Part shown: positions 8,394 through 14,729 of the stretch, in pieces
Layout of the letters: each line of letters begins with the position of its first letter
Numbering within the stretch: the stretch's first letter is position 1
From: CAZTGZ01 sp044339595
GTDB taxonomy: Bacteria; Bacteroidota; Bacteroidia; NS11-12g; UBA9320
Reading direction: 5' to 3'
DNA: 14,729 nucleotides
NCBI GenBank assembly: GCA_044339595.1
Contig: JBIIVF010000055.1
Location: 1-14,729 of the forward strand
Translations under genes and position numbers: made by a program
The notes under the pieces: model-generated
Database searches by the model: none
Seen by the model: the letters and a program-made list of their open reading frames with translations, nothing else
What the model was told of the DNA's origin: nothing

Positions 8394-8425
8394 CAAACTT
8401 AGTGTATTTCTAACACTTTCATAAA
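8394..8425 (-). promoter_or_regulatory. Predicted promoter of the maltose phosphorylase operon
   Basis: On the minus strand TAAGTTTG (8401-8394) matches the Bacteroidota -7 consensus TAnnTTTG. A TTTATG element (8425-8420), 18 bases upstream, is a poor match to the -33 TTTG box. The implied leader is about 20 nt. The weak -33 box would suit an activated or repressed promoter. Confidence 0.55.
8401..8417. promoter_or_regulatory. Candidate operator palindrome in the operon promoter
   Basis: AGTGT-N7-ACACT is a perfect 5-bp-arm palindrome lying between the predicted -33 and -7 boxes and touching the latter. This is a classic place for repressor binding. The adjacent NrtR-type protein is the obvious candidate ligand-responsive regulator. 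Identity as its operator is inference. Confidence 0.4.
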
Positions 8426-8469
8426 ATTCAGCTAAAAATTTCGTTATCAATCAATTCGGGTGATTCAGT

Positions 8470-8553
8470 TTCAAATCTTGTCATTATCCTTTGTCTTGGA
8501 TGGATGATTCAAATTGATCCCTCAATCTTTTCAAATTGTGATTCAAAATTGAA
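8470..8553. repeat. Cluster of TTCAAATTG-like repeats in the divergent control region
   Basis: Related words occur at 8470 (TTCAAATCTTG), 8508 (TTCAAATTGAT), 8530 (TTCAAATTGTG) and 8542 (TTCAAAATTGAA, itself a near-palindrome with TTCAA/TTGAA arms). They lie upstream of the regulator and could be regulator sites. The region is AT-rich, so chance similarity is possible. Confidence 0.35.
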
Positions 8554-8631
8554 GAAAAAAGTGCTGTTGTAAAAATAAAATGTCCACAATTTTCAAGTGC
8601 GAAATAATGTCATTTATTGAAAAATTTTTGA

Positions 8632-9438
8632 ATGAATTCATTTCCAATTCAGGAAAAAGGCACATCGACCCATGACGATTCACTAAGAATGGATAATATA
8701 CTAAATTCGCATGCCAATTACCCTAAAATGACCAACCATGCCATAAACCCAAATATCTCCGTTGACTGCGTGATATTTGGGTTTGGAGACAATAATCTGG
8801 AAGTTTTACTGATAGAACGATCTCCGAAAACAACTGAACATGAAGATGATTTGCTGGCTTTGCCCGGCGATTTGATCTATGAAGACGAGACGCTGGATCA
8901 AGCAGCGAGCAGGGTTTTGAAAGAACTGACCAATCTGGAAAATATCTATTTAGAACAAGTATACACCTTCGGAGACCCGCAGCGAATAAGCAAACCAAAG
9001 GATATTCTATGGTTACAAAGAATTCGTGAAGTACCTCAGGCACGCGTTATTACCGTTGCGTATACCTCTTTGGTGAAGAAAGAATTCTATAAGCCTACCC
9101 CCAGAGGATTCGCTCAAAATGCTATCTGGAAACCGATCGATGAATTACCGATCCTGGCTTTTGATCACAATGAAATCCTCCAAAAAGCACTCAATTTCCT
9201 TAAACATAAAATCTATATAGAGCCCGTAGGATTTGAACTATTGCCTAAGAAATTTACCATGGCTCAGTTGCAACGATTGTATGAGATCATCCTACAATCG
9301 ACACTTGACAAGCGAAACTTCAGAAGAAAGATCCTCAAGACCTCTTTTGTTGTGGCTTTAGATGAAAAACAAAAAGGGGTTGCCCATAAACCGGCCATGC
9401 TGTATAAGTTTGTAAAAAAGAATTTTCATACCATATGA
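8632..9438 (+). CDS. NrtR-type transcriptional regulator, degenerate Nudix domain plus winged helix (268 aa)
   Basis: This is a predicted ligand-sensing transcription factor, related to Bacteroidota regulators such as AraR of arabinose use. The Nudix fold spans about 42-165, starting at ISVDCVIFGF. The Nudix box (79-102) is degraded: the second Gly is Asp80, and R-E-U-x-E-E-x-G has become RVLKELTN, losing two catalytic glutamates. Hydrolase activity is therefore unlikely. The C-terminal winged helix (about 195-265) contains FTMAQLQRLYEIIL and LDKRNFRRKIL, typical of this family. The first ATG gives about 40 extra residues before the fold; ATGs at 8689 or 8728 are equally plausible and no ribosome site decides. 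It is divergent from the maltose operon, which it probably controls. Its stop overlaps the M48 gene start (ATGA). Confidence 0.9.
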   Translation: MNSFPIQEKGTSTHDDSLRMDNILNSHANYPKMTNHAINPNISVDCVIFGFGDNNLEVLLIERSPKTTEHEDDLLALPGDLIYEDETLDQAASRVLKELTNLENIYLEQVYTFGDPQRISKPKDILWLQRIREVPQARVITVAYTSLVKKEFYKPTPRGFAQNAIWKPIDELPILAFDHNEILQKALNFLKHKIYIEPVGFELLPKKFTMAQLQRLYEIILQSTLDKRNFRRKILKTSFVVALDEKQKGVAHKPAMLYKFVKKNFHTI

Positions 9439-10556
9439 TAGGAGGAAACACATACGAGGGCGTTTTGCTTTCGGATCGCTTTCCAAAAGGCAGAAAGTCC
9501 GGCTCGATTCGAATCGATGCCTCTCAAATGCGTTTTTATTCGGATGATGAATGTCTGGATCAGATTCCGCTCAAGCAACTCGATATCACACGGGGTGGAA
9601 CCGGTAATCGTTTTTTGTATTTCAAAGACAAAAACCGTTCAGGTATTACTTTTTATACAGACGATTTAAAAATTCTGGATGCCGATGAATTGAAATGGAT
9701 GAAAGAAACAGCCGGCGTTTCAGGCAAAATAAAACGCAATATATTCAGCAATTACTTTTTCATCGGTTTGGTCATTTTAGGGATTCTTGGAGGGCTTGCC
9801 TTTTTAATCATGAAAAGTGACAGACTTATTGAGCGCGTGGCTTCACTTTTTCCCACCTCGTTGGAAGCACAGATGAGTGAAACCATGAAAGCCTCTGCAC
9901 TCGAAGGAAAAACCATTTTGAAAGATTCTATCCTCGATGCACAGATTGCGCGCATTACCTCCATCCTATTAAATCAAATCGATACCACCGGATATTCCTT
10001 TTCATTCACCGTCATCCAACAAGATGAAATCAATGCCTTTGCTTTGCCCGGTGGCCCCATCATCATTCATTCCGGATTGTTGGAAAAAGCGGATAATCCG
10101 GAAGAAATTGCCGGGGTGCTCGCCCATGAGATTTCGCATGTCACCCGACGACATCATCTCCGCGGCATTATTGGAAATATGGGCATTTACTTCATTTTCA
10201 GAGGCTTAGTTGGCGACGTCACCGGAATATCTACCCAGGTCATCAATGCCGGTGCCACCCTCGGCTCGCTGAAATACAGTCGAAATTACGAACAAGAATC
10301 AGATGAATCCGGTATGGCGATGCTGCAAAAAGCACATATCAAAACCGATGGTATGATTACCTTCTTTGAAAAACTTGGGAGTGAACACCCCATTCCGGAA
10401 TCTGCCGATTTCATCAGTACCCATCCCAATCCAAAAAATCGTATTAAATATTTACAAAAAATTAAAGGGGAAAATGAGAATACCATAGATTTGGGGGTAG
10501 ATTTAGATCTTATAAAAAAACGCATTCAAACATTAAAGAATAAAGATGGAAATTAA
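9435..10556 (+). CDS. Membrane-anchored M48-family zinc metalloprotease (373 aa)
   Basis: This is a zinc-dependent endopeptidase. The N-terminal 100 residues are a beta-rich domain without recognised motifs, ending in KIKR. One membrane segment follows (about 107-126), with the positive residues before it suggesting a cytoplasmic N-terminus and a periplasmic protease. The catalytic motif is HEISH (His231, Glu232, His235), with the third zinc ligand Glu286 in RNYEQESD. Preceding FALPGGPIIIHSGLL (202-216) is the usual M48 substrate-strand region. A STHPNPKNRIKYL stretch near 328-340 is typical of the family. Its start overlaps the regulator stop by ATGA, and its end overlaps the first AIM24 gene by 11 bases, so all are probably co-translated. 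The substrate is unknown; envelope protein quality control is the usual role. Confidence 0.92.
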   Translation: MIGGNTYEGVLLSDRFPKGRKSGSIRIDASQMRFYSDDECLDQIPLKQLDITRGGTGNRFLYFKDKNRSGITFYTDDLKILDADELKWMKETAGVSGKIKRNIFSNYFFIGLVILGILGGLAFLIMKSDRLIERVASLFPTSLEAQMSETMKASALEGKTILKDSILDAQIARITSILLNQIDTTGYSFSFTVIQQDEINAFALPGGPIIIHSGLLEKADNPEEIAGVLAHEISHVTRRHHLRGIIGNMGIYFIFRGLVGDVTGISTQVINAGATLGSLKYSRNYEQESDESGMAMLQKAHIKTDGMITFFEKLGSEHPIPESADFISTHPNPKNRIKYLQKIKGENENTIDLGVDLDLIKKRIQTLKNKDGN

Positions 10557-11208
10557 TATTAAAGGGGCACCATCCTTCAGTTATCTGGAAGTGAGCCTGG
10601 CACCCGGAGAAGCCATTATGACCGAATCCGGCGCCATGTCGAGCATGGATGCAGGGCTCGATTTAAAGGCTGGTTTAAATGGTGGTATCTTCATGGCCTT
10701 GGTAAAAAAGTTTTTAGGAGGCGAGAGCCTGTTTATCAATGAGTTCAAGAATAACACTGCTGAAAGCCGAAAATTACATCTCACACAAGGTTTCCCCGGA
10801 GATGTGATTCTGCGCCAAATCCATGAAGGAGAATCGCTTTATCTGCAACCCGGCGCCTATATCTGCTCAGAAAAAGGCATCAAACTCGGTTTGGAATGGG
10901 CCGGCATAAACTCTTTTATAGGAGGAGAAGGTTTGTTCCGATTGAAGATCACCGGTAACGGCCAGGTTGTTTTCGGAGGATATGGCGGTTTAGTGGAACG
11001 TGAAGTAGATGGTGAAGTAATTGTTGACACGAGTCATTTGGTGGCGTATCCGAAAGGATTTCAGATCAAGACCCAATTGTCGGGCGGACTCATTTCGAGT
11101 TTCACAAGCGGAGAAGGGTTTGTGATGCGGGTGCGCGGAAAAGGAAAGATTATCCTGCAAACGCGCAGTGTCAGTGGATTGGTAAAGTGGGTTAACAGAC
11201 AAATATAA
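10546..11208 (+). CDS. AIM24/TIGR00266-family protein, copy 1 (220 aa)
   Basis: This is the first of three tandem paralogues of the AIM24 (TIGR00266, formerly DUF124) beta-helical family, whose biochemical role in bacteria is not established. Conserved features include LAPGEAIMTESGAMSSMD near the N-terminus, GGESLFINEF, PGDVILRQI, LQPGAYICSEKGIKLG, GEGLFRLKITGNGQVVFGGYGG and VDTSHLVAYP. The protein is rich in glycine and beta strands, with no signal peptide or membrane helix, so it is probably cytoplasmic, possibly membrane-associated. The copy ends in a basic, tryptophan-containing tail (VKWVNRQI). It overlaps the M48 gene by 11 bases and is followed by copy 2 after 6 bases. Confidence 0.9.
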   Translation: MEINIKGAPSFSYLEVSLAPGEAIMTESGAMSSMDAGLDLKAGLNGGIFMALVKKFLGGESLFINEFKNNTAESRKLHLTQGFPGDVILRQIHEGESLYLQPGAYICSEKGIKLGLEWAGINSFIGGEGLFRLKITGNGQVVFGGYGGLVEREVDGEVIVDTSHLVAYPKGFQIKTQLSGGLISSFTSGEGFVMRVRGKGKIILQTRSVSGLVKWVNRQI

Positions 11209-11214
11209 AAAGCC

Positions 11215-11895
11215 ATGCAGATTGAATTGCAAATGAAACCGGCCTGTTCAGTGGCCAAAGTAAGCTTGAATCCGGGTGAAACCCTCACTTCAGAAGGGGG
11301 AGCCATGATTGCCATGAACGGCCATATCCAAATTGAAACCACCACCCATAAAAAATCAGGCGGAGGAGGCATCATGTCGGGGATTAAACGGGTGATATCC
11401 GGTGAAAGTTTTTTCATCAACCATTACACCGCCGGGGATCAGGGCGGAGAAATATATCTCGCTCCCACCTTGCACGGGGATTTGATCGTTCAAACCCTGA
11501 GCCAGGAGTCCTTGATTGTGCAGAGTGGTTCATTTCTCGCCTCTGAAGCGGGGATCAGTGCTGATTTTAACTGGCAGGGACTAAAATCTGTATTTTCAGG
11601 TGAAGGCATGTTTTGGTTAAATGTGAATGGCACCGGAAAGGTGATTCTTAATTCATTTGGAGAAATTTATCCGGTAGAAGTGAATGGAGAATACATTGTG
11701 GACACCGGACATATTGTAGCCTTTCAACCCTCTTTGAAATTCGACATCAGCAAAGCAGGGCAAAGCTGGATTTCTTCCTTTTTGGGAGGCGAGGGATTTG
11801 TTTGTCGCTTTAAAGGCACCGGCACCGTTTGGTGTCAGTCGCACAATCCTAAAACTTTTGGTGTGACCGTTGGATCTAAACTTAAACCCAGATAA
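11215..11895 (+). CDS. AIM24/TIGR00266-family protein, copy 2 (226 aa)
   Basis: The middle paralogue has the same core as its neighbours: NPGETLTSEGGAMIAMNG, SGESFFINHYTA, HGDLIVQTL, QSGSFLASEAGISADFNWQG, SGEGMFWLNVNGTGKV, VDTGHIVAFQP and GGEGFVCRFKGTGTVW. It differs by a KKSGGGG insert near residue 43 and a TIEV-less, more divergent N-terminus (MQIELQMKPACSVAKVSL). In the second half it is closer to copy 3 than to copy 1 (shared GHIVAF and GEGFVCRF), suggesting the 2-3 split is the younger one. No catalytic motif is visible. Spacing of 6 and 9 bases to its neighbours shows one transcript. Confidence 0.9.
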   Translation: MQIELQMKPACSVAKVSLNPGETLTSEGGAMIAMNGHIQIETTTHKKSGGGGIMSGIKRVISGESFFINHYTAGDQGGEIYLAPTLHGDLIVQTLSQESLIVQSGSFLASEAGISADFNWQGLKSVFSGEGMFWLNVNGTGKVILNSFGEIYPVEVNGEYIVDTGHIVAFQPSLKFDISKAGQSWISSFLGGEGFVCRFKGTGTVWCQSHNPKTFGVTVGSKLKPR

Positions 11896-11904
11896 GTCAT
11901 TGTT

Positions 11905-12570
11905 ATGAAGAACTTCAATTTTAATATCGAAAAAGCCCCGGACTATAGCTTTCTAAATGTGGAGATTCCGGCCGGAGAGACCTTGAAAGTGGAAGCATCT
12001 GCCATGGCAACGATGGATACTAACATACACATGAAAACCCAATTTAAGGGTGGCTTGGGCCGTTTTCTCACCGGAGAATCCATTTTTATTAATGAATTTA
12101 CCGCTCAAAACGGTCAAGGCGAGCTCAGCATTGCTCCTTCTGCACCCGGTGATATTGCTCATGTTCATTTAAACAATGAAAGCATTTACCTTCAAAATAG
12201 CGCCTTTGTAGCCTCCGATCCCGCCATCAAAGTAGAATCGAAATGGCAGGGCCTTACCAAAGCATTTTTTTCAGGAGAGGGCCTGTTTTTGATCAAAGCC
12301 AGTGGTAGCGGCGACCTATGGTTCAATAGCTACGGTGGCATTATGGCCTTGGATGTCAATGAGCAATTTGTGGTGGATACCGGTCATATTGTCGCTTTCA
12401 CGGAAGGACTTGAATACAACGTTACGCGCATCGGTGGCTATAAATCTCTTTTCTTTTCCGGGGAAGGATTTGTTTGTCGCTTTAGGGGTAACGGAAAAGT
12501 TTGGATACAAACCCGCAAGCCTCAATCGCTGATTTCTTTCTTGAATCCGTTTAGGCCTGCAAAGAAGTAA
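11905..12570 (+). CDS. AIM24/TIGR00266-family protein, copy 3 (221 aa)
   Basis: The last gene of the operon carries family motifs IPAGETLKVEASAMATMD, LTGESIFINEFTA, PGDIAHVHL, LQNSAFVASDPAIKVESKWQG, FSGEGLFLIKASGSGDLWFNSYGG, VDTGHIVAFTEG and FSGEGFVCRFRGNGKVWIQTR. Its C-terminus is basic and proline-containing (FLNPFRPAKK). It has no signal peptide. The three paralogues may form a hetero-oligomer, by analogy with the beta-helical trimer-like repeats of the fold; this is inference. A terminator-like hairpin follows 11 bases after the stop. Confidence 0.9.
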   Translation: MKNFNFNIEKAPDYSFLNVEIPAGETLKVEASAMATMDTNIHMKTQFKGGLGRFLTGESIFINEFTAQNGQGELSIAPSAPGDIAHVHLNNESIYLQNSAFVASDPAIKVESKWQGLTKAFFSGEGLFLIKASGSGDLWFNSYGGIMALDVNEQFVVDTGHIVAFTEGLEYNVTRIGGYKSLFFSGEGFVCRFRGNGKVWIQTRKPQSLISFLNPFRPAKK

Positions 12571-12581
12571 TTTTTAGCTTC

Positions 12582-12609
12582 AAAACGGTATTCTGATTCA
12601 GAACGTTTT
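12582..12609 (+). terminator. Terminator-like hairpin after the AIM24 operon
   Basis: AAAACG pairs with CGTTTT and, inside it, TTCTG pairs with CAGAA around ATT, with a GTA bulge. The stem is AT-rich with only a short T-run at its 3' end, so strength is uncertain. Position 11 bases after the last stop supports the call. It could work from both strands, since A-runs flank the other side. Confidence 0.5.
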
Positions 12610-12610
12610 C

Positions 12611-12730
12611 ATTCTAAATCCTACAGTCTAGATACAGGCTGCTCCTCAGTCCTGCCGAGGTTCTCGCCATTTTATCGTCGACGCAGGGCGGGAAACCTCA
12701 GAGGCGGGGTGCATGTTGGGGCGGTGCAAC
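12611..12730. repeat. GC-rich intergenic element with imperfect inverted repeats
   Basis: The stretch is clearly more GC-rich than its surroundings and has no supported reading frame. It holds a 6-bp hairpin CAGTCT/AGGCTG (12624-12641) and longer imperfect arms: 12657-12668 (GAGGTTCTCGCC) pairs with 12687-12699 (GGCGGGAAACCTC) around a 18-base loop. It resembles a dispersed intergenic repeat, but a genome-wide comparison is not possible here. Bases 12731-12817 show nothing recognisable. Confidence 0.45.
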
Positions 12731-12817
12731 CATTCATCCTTCTGCATCATCTTCAACCCAACACCCCTTTCTTCCGCGCAATCCTTTAATCCGCCTCATC
12801 CGTGATTCAGACATCCC

Positions 12818-12912
12818 TTCATCATTTCATCCCTTCATCATCTCATCCCTTCATCATTGCATCGCTTCATCATTACATCGCTTCATCGTTACATCATTAC
12901 ATCGTTACATCA
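12818..12912. repeat. 8/16-bp minisatellite running into the 3' end of a gene
   Basis: Four 16-bp units start at 12818, 12834, 12850 and 12866 (TTCATCATTTCATCCC and variants). They continue as 8-bp variants of TTACATCR to about 12912, one of them one base short. Each 16-mer is two related 8-mers. On the minus strand it reads as repeated GATGAAGSGATG with many overlapping ATG, TGA and TAA codons. It contains the stop codon and last residues of the adjacent minus-strand gene. Confidence 0.85.
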
Positions 12913-13340
12913 TTTTCAGGAATATCCTGCGGCTCTAACCCTGAAAAATTACAGATATTTTTGAACTGATTTTGACGATCCGGAGTGGGGGTAACAGACT
13001 CCATCAATGTTGAACAAAACCCTAAAAGCGTTTGCCTCAGTCGTTTACTAAAGGTGGAAGCGCTTAGTTTCGTACACACTTCTTCTGAAAAAATATCCGG
13101 ATTACGGCTATATTCTACAGACCATTCTTTTAGCCACAACTCATACGGAAGATCCTTAAAATTTGCACCCATGGATACAATTTCTTCGAATAGACGAACA
13201 TCGTTCTGTTTTATTTTATGCTCATCCGGCAATATGGAAAACCATATTTTTAGAAATAACTTCCAATCTTCGTGCGAGGGTTGATAGGGAATAGAAGCGG
13301 GTGCCGGATTCTTCTTAAAAATCCAATTCAATAATTTCAT
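12897..13340 (-). CDS. Hypothetical protein, 147 aa, downstream of the vWA gene
   Basis: I do not recognise a family. The protein is soluble-looking, with no signal peptide; the first residues MKLLNWIFKKNP are hydrophobic-basic and could be an amphipathic membrane contact. The middle is rich in Trp, Glu and Lys (DWKLFLKIWFSIL, ELWLKEWSVEY) and probably helical; two cysteines (Cys88 region and Cys108 region) show no metal-site pattern. It follows the von Willebrand A gene by 15 bases and is surely co-transcribed, so a functional partnership is likely. Its last residues (NDVTM) and stop are encoded by minisatellite sequence, which suggests the original C-terminus was altered by repeat growth. 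Confidence 0.75.
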   Translation of the reverse strand: MKLLNWIFKKNPAPASIPYQPSHEDWKLFLKIWFSILPDEHKIKQNDVRLFEEIVSMGANFKDLPYELWLKEWSVEYSRNPDIFSEEVCTKLSASTFSKRLRQTLLGFCSTLMESVTPTPDRQNQFKNICNFSGLEPQDIPENDVTM

Positions 13341-13355
13341 CTTAAAGCGTTCGAA

Positions 13356-13970
13356 TTAGTCTTCCATTAAGTCATCCAGAGATTCATCCGTTTTTTGCTT
13401 GGCACTCATTTTCTTTCTTGATTCGGCCATTTTAAGATAGGCTAAGGAAGTTCCGTCTTTTGAATTATGATACATAAACAAGTTCTTATTTGAAACACCC
13501 ATTCTTCTGGCCTGCAGCATAGAAGCTTCACTGGTTCCCATAAAAACCACAGCCCAATTCTTTTTACGTGCTTCTTCCACAAGTTGCTTTACCCCTTCAG
13601 CCGTAAATTCCTTTGAATCATTTTCTTCGCCATCTGTAAAAATGGAAATAAAAGCAGAATCAGTGTCTGCAGGAATTTTCCTAAACGACAATCCAATGGC
13701 ATCATACAATGCGGTCATGCCGCGGGTCGCATATTGCTCTACATCGAAATCTGTTTGCCCCGTCACCGGTGCATTATCAATGAGCACCCGAAAATCATCA
13801 TGATTAGAGAAATCTGTGATGCAAACTGTGTTTTCCAATTCCGGATGGGTGCGATGATCATCGGCAATTTGTTTAAGTAAAATGCGCAAGCCGCCTTTCA
13901 CTTCCTCCTCTTTGCTTTTCATGCTTCCGGAAGCATCGACAATAATCAGGTTAAAGATTTTCTTTTTCAT
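13356..13970 (-). CDS. von Willebrand factor A domain protein with intact MIDAS (204 aa)
   Basis: This compact cytoplasmic vWA protein consists of little more than the domain. All MIDAS metal-site elements are present: DASGSM (Asp12, Ser14, Ser16), Thr86 in TRGMTALYDAI, and Asp113 in IFTDGEEND. It should therefore bind a divalent cation and a protein partner. The C-terminal 30 residues are charged (ESRKKMSAKQKTDESLDDLMED) and probably unstructured. There is no signal peptide or membrane segment. The size and style recall TerY-like stand-alone vWA proteins, but no tellurite-resistance genes are in view. It precedes the 147-aa hypothetical gene by 15 bases and follows a WYL regulator after 96 bases. 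Confidence 0.9.
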   Translation of the reverse strand: MKKKIFNLIIVDASGSMKSKEEEVKGGLRILLKQIADDHRTHPELENTVCITDFSNHDDFRVLIDNAPVTGQTDFDVEQYATRGMTALYDAIGLSFRKIPADTDSAFISIFTDGEENDSKEFTAEGVKQLVEEARKKNWAVVFMGTSEASMLQARRMGVSNKNLFMYHNSKDGTSLAYLKMAESRKKMSAKQKTDESLDDLMED

Positions 13971-14066
13971 AATGCTCTTAATTTAGAAAATCAAAATAAA
14001 CCGGCCGCATCGCCAAAAATTGTCGTACCTAAAAAATAAATTACGACTTGTTAAAATCGAGAAGAT

Positions 14067-14729
14067 TTATCGTTGATATTTCGCGGCGATTTCCTGAATG
14101 ACCTCTTTGAATCTTTCTCGCAGATACGCCGGTTCAAGAATTTCGGCTTTGGTGCCCATCATTAATACTTGCTGATAGAATTCATAATTAGGGATGAGGA
14201 AATAACTAAAGCAGGCATCGTCACCCTCTTCCCGCAGCAACTCTTGTGAAGCATGCATGGGCAGACTCAGCAGGTATTTAGCCTGCACTTTTTCAACGCG
14301 AATGACAATATATTCAGGCTTTTCTTCAGGCCTCATTTTTAATCCGATGATAGACTGAAAATGGCTTTTGGGATTAAAACCAGAGCGGGCAGGAAATACC
14401 TCGGTAGACACGTCGATTTCGAGGATTCGATCTAAACCAAAAGTACGCATTTCCTCTTTATTTCGGGCATAACCGAAAACGTACCAACGATTTCTGAATT
14501 CCTTCAGCAACAGAGGCTCGAGCTCATATTGTTTTTCTTCCGGACTCTCAAATCTTTTATGGTTGAAGCGAATCACGCGGTTGTCTTTGATGGCGCGTAG
14601 GATGGTTCCCAAATGACGAATGCCTTTGAAACCCCTTTCAGACTCAAAGCTGATATGATCCCGAATCGAATAACTTTCTTCAAAAATACTGGCAGTGGTA
14701 GAAAGTTCGAGCATGTGCAAAAAAGTCTC
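14067..14729 (-). CDS. WYL-domain transcriptional regulator, C-terminal part (5' end beyond window)
   Basis: The reading frame is open to the right edge, so the N-terminal DNA-binding winged helix, expected in roughly the first 100 residues of a protein of about 330, lies outside. The ATG near 14714 falls inside the protein and is not a credible start. Visible are GIRHLGTILRAIKDNRVIRFNHKRF, the start of the WYL domain, and LEPLLLKEFRNRWYVFGYARN, where WYV stands for the WYL motif, followed by RTFGLDRI and a C-terminal WCX-like region ending in AAKYQR. Such regulators bind ligands or nucleic acid through the WYL domain and often control DNA-damage or defence genes. The target here is unknown; the vWA pair downstream is one candidate. 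Confidence 0.88.
   Translation of the reverse strand, partial: ETFLHMLELSTTASIFEESYSIRDHISFESERGFKGIRHLGTILRAIKDNRVIRFNHKRFESPEEKQYELEPLLLKEFRNRWYVFGYARNKEEMRTFGLDRILEIDVSTEVFPARSGFNPKSHFQSIIGLKMRPEEKPEYIVIRVEKVQAKYLLSLPMHASQELLREEGDDACFSYFLIPNYEFYQQVLMMGTKAEILEPAYLRERFKEVIQEIAAKYQR

Noticed and set aside
8632..9438. Active Nudix hydrolase
   Set aside because: The Nudix box has lost essential glutamates, and a C-terminal winged helix marks it as a regulator.
13971..14066. Clear promoter upstream of the vWA gene
   Set aside because: TTTTTGG and TATTTTG words are present, but the spacing and the -7 consensus do not fit well, so I do not list it.

Overview
The window looks like a chromosomal segment of a Bacteroidota bacterium. 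The reasons are two lipoprotein-type glycoside hydrolases in a maltose phosphorylase operon, a Nudix-fold (NrtR-type) regulator of the kind this phylum uses for sugar genes, weak or absent Shine-Dalgarno sequences, a TAnnTTTG-type -7 element before the sugar operon, and a tRNA without an encoded CCA. I cannot name the genus from sequence alone.

Left edge (1-680) is non-coding. A perfect 70-bp tandem repeat (3.8 copies visible, continuing off the left edge) is followed by a rho-independent terminator inside a long near-perfect inverted repeat, then tRNA-Ala(GGC) on the minus strand. Upstream of it is a second, degenerate tRNA-Ala-like locus. It keeps the 5' half, the T-loop and a TTGACA-N17-CATAAT promoter, but its anticodon arm is a perfect hairpin and its acceptor stem is lost.

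Positions 681-8371 (minus strand) are a tight five-gene alpha-glucan/maltose operon. In transcription order it holds a BadF/BadG-type sugar kinase, beta-phosphoglucomutase, GH65 maltose phosphorylase, a large GH13 lipoprotein with N-terminal beta domains, and a smaller GH13 lipoprotein. Junctions are TAATG, a 45-nt gap, TGATG and a 1-nt gap. In the inferred pathway, envelope GH13 enzymes cut alpha-glucans to maltose, the phosphorylase splits maltose into glucose and beta-glucose-1-phosphate, the mutase makes glucose-6-phosphate, and the kinase probably phosphorylates the free glucose. No SusC/SusD or sugar transporter is in the window.

Positions 8372-8631 are a divergent control region with a predicted promoter, a 17-bp palindrome overlapping it and several TTCAAATTG-like repeats. 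Positions 8632-12570 (plus strand) run as one tight operon: NrtR-type regulator, membrane-anchored M48 metalloprotease (ATGA overlap), then three tandem AIM24/TIGR00266 paralogues. Coupling a probable sugar regulator to a protease and an AIM24 triplet is the most unexpected arrangement here.

Positions 12571-12896 hold a terminator-like hairpin, a GC-rich imperfect inverted-repeat element and an 8/16-bp minisatellite that runs into the 3' end of the next gene. Positions 12897-14729 (minus strand) encode an unrecognised 147-aa protein, a compact von Willebrand A (MIDAS) protein, and the C-terminal part of a WYL-domain regulator cut by the right edge.
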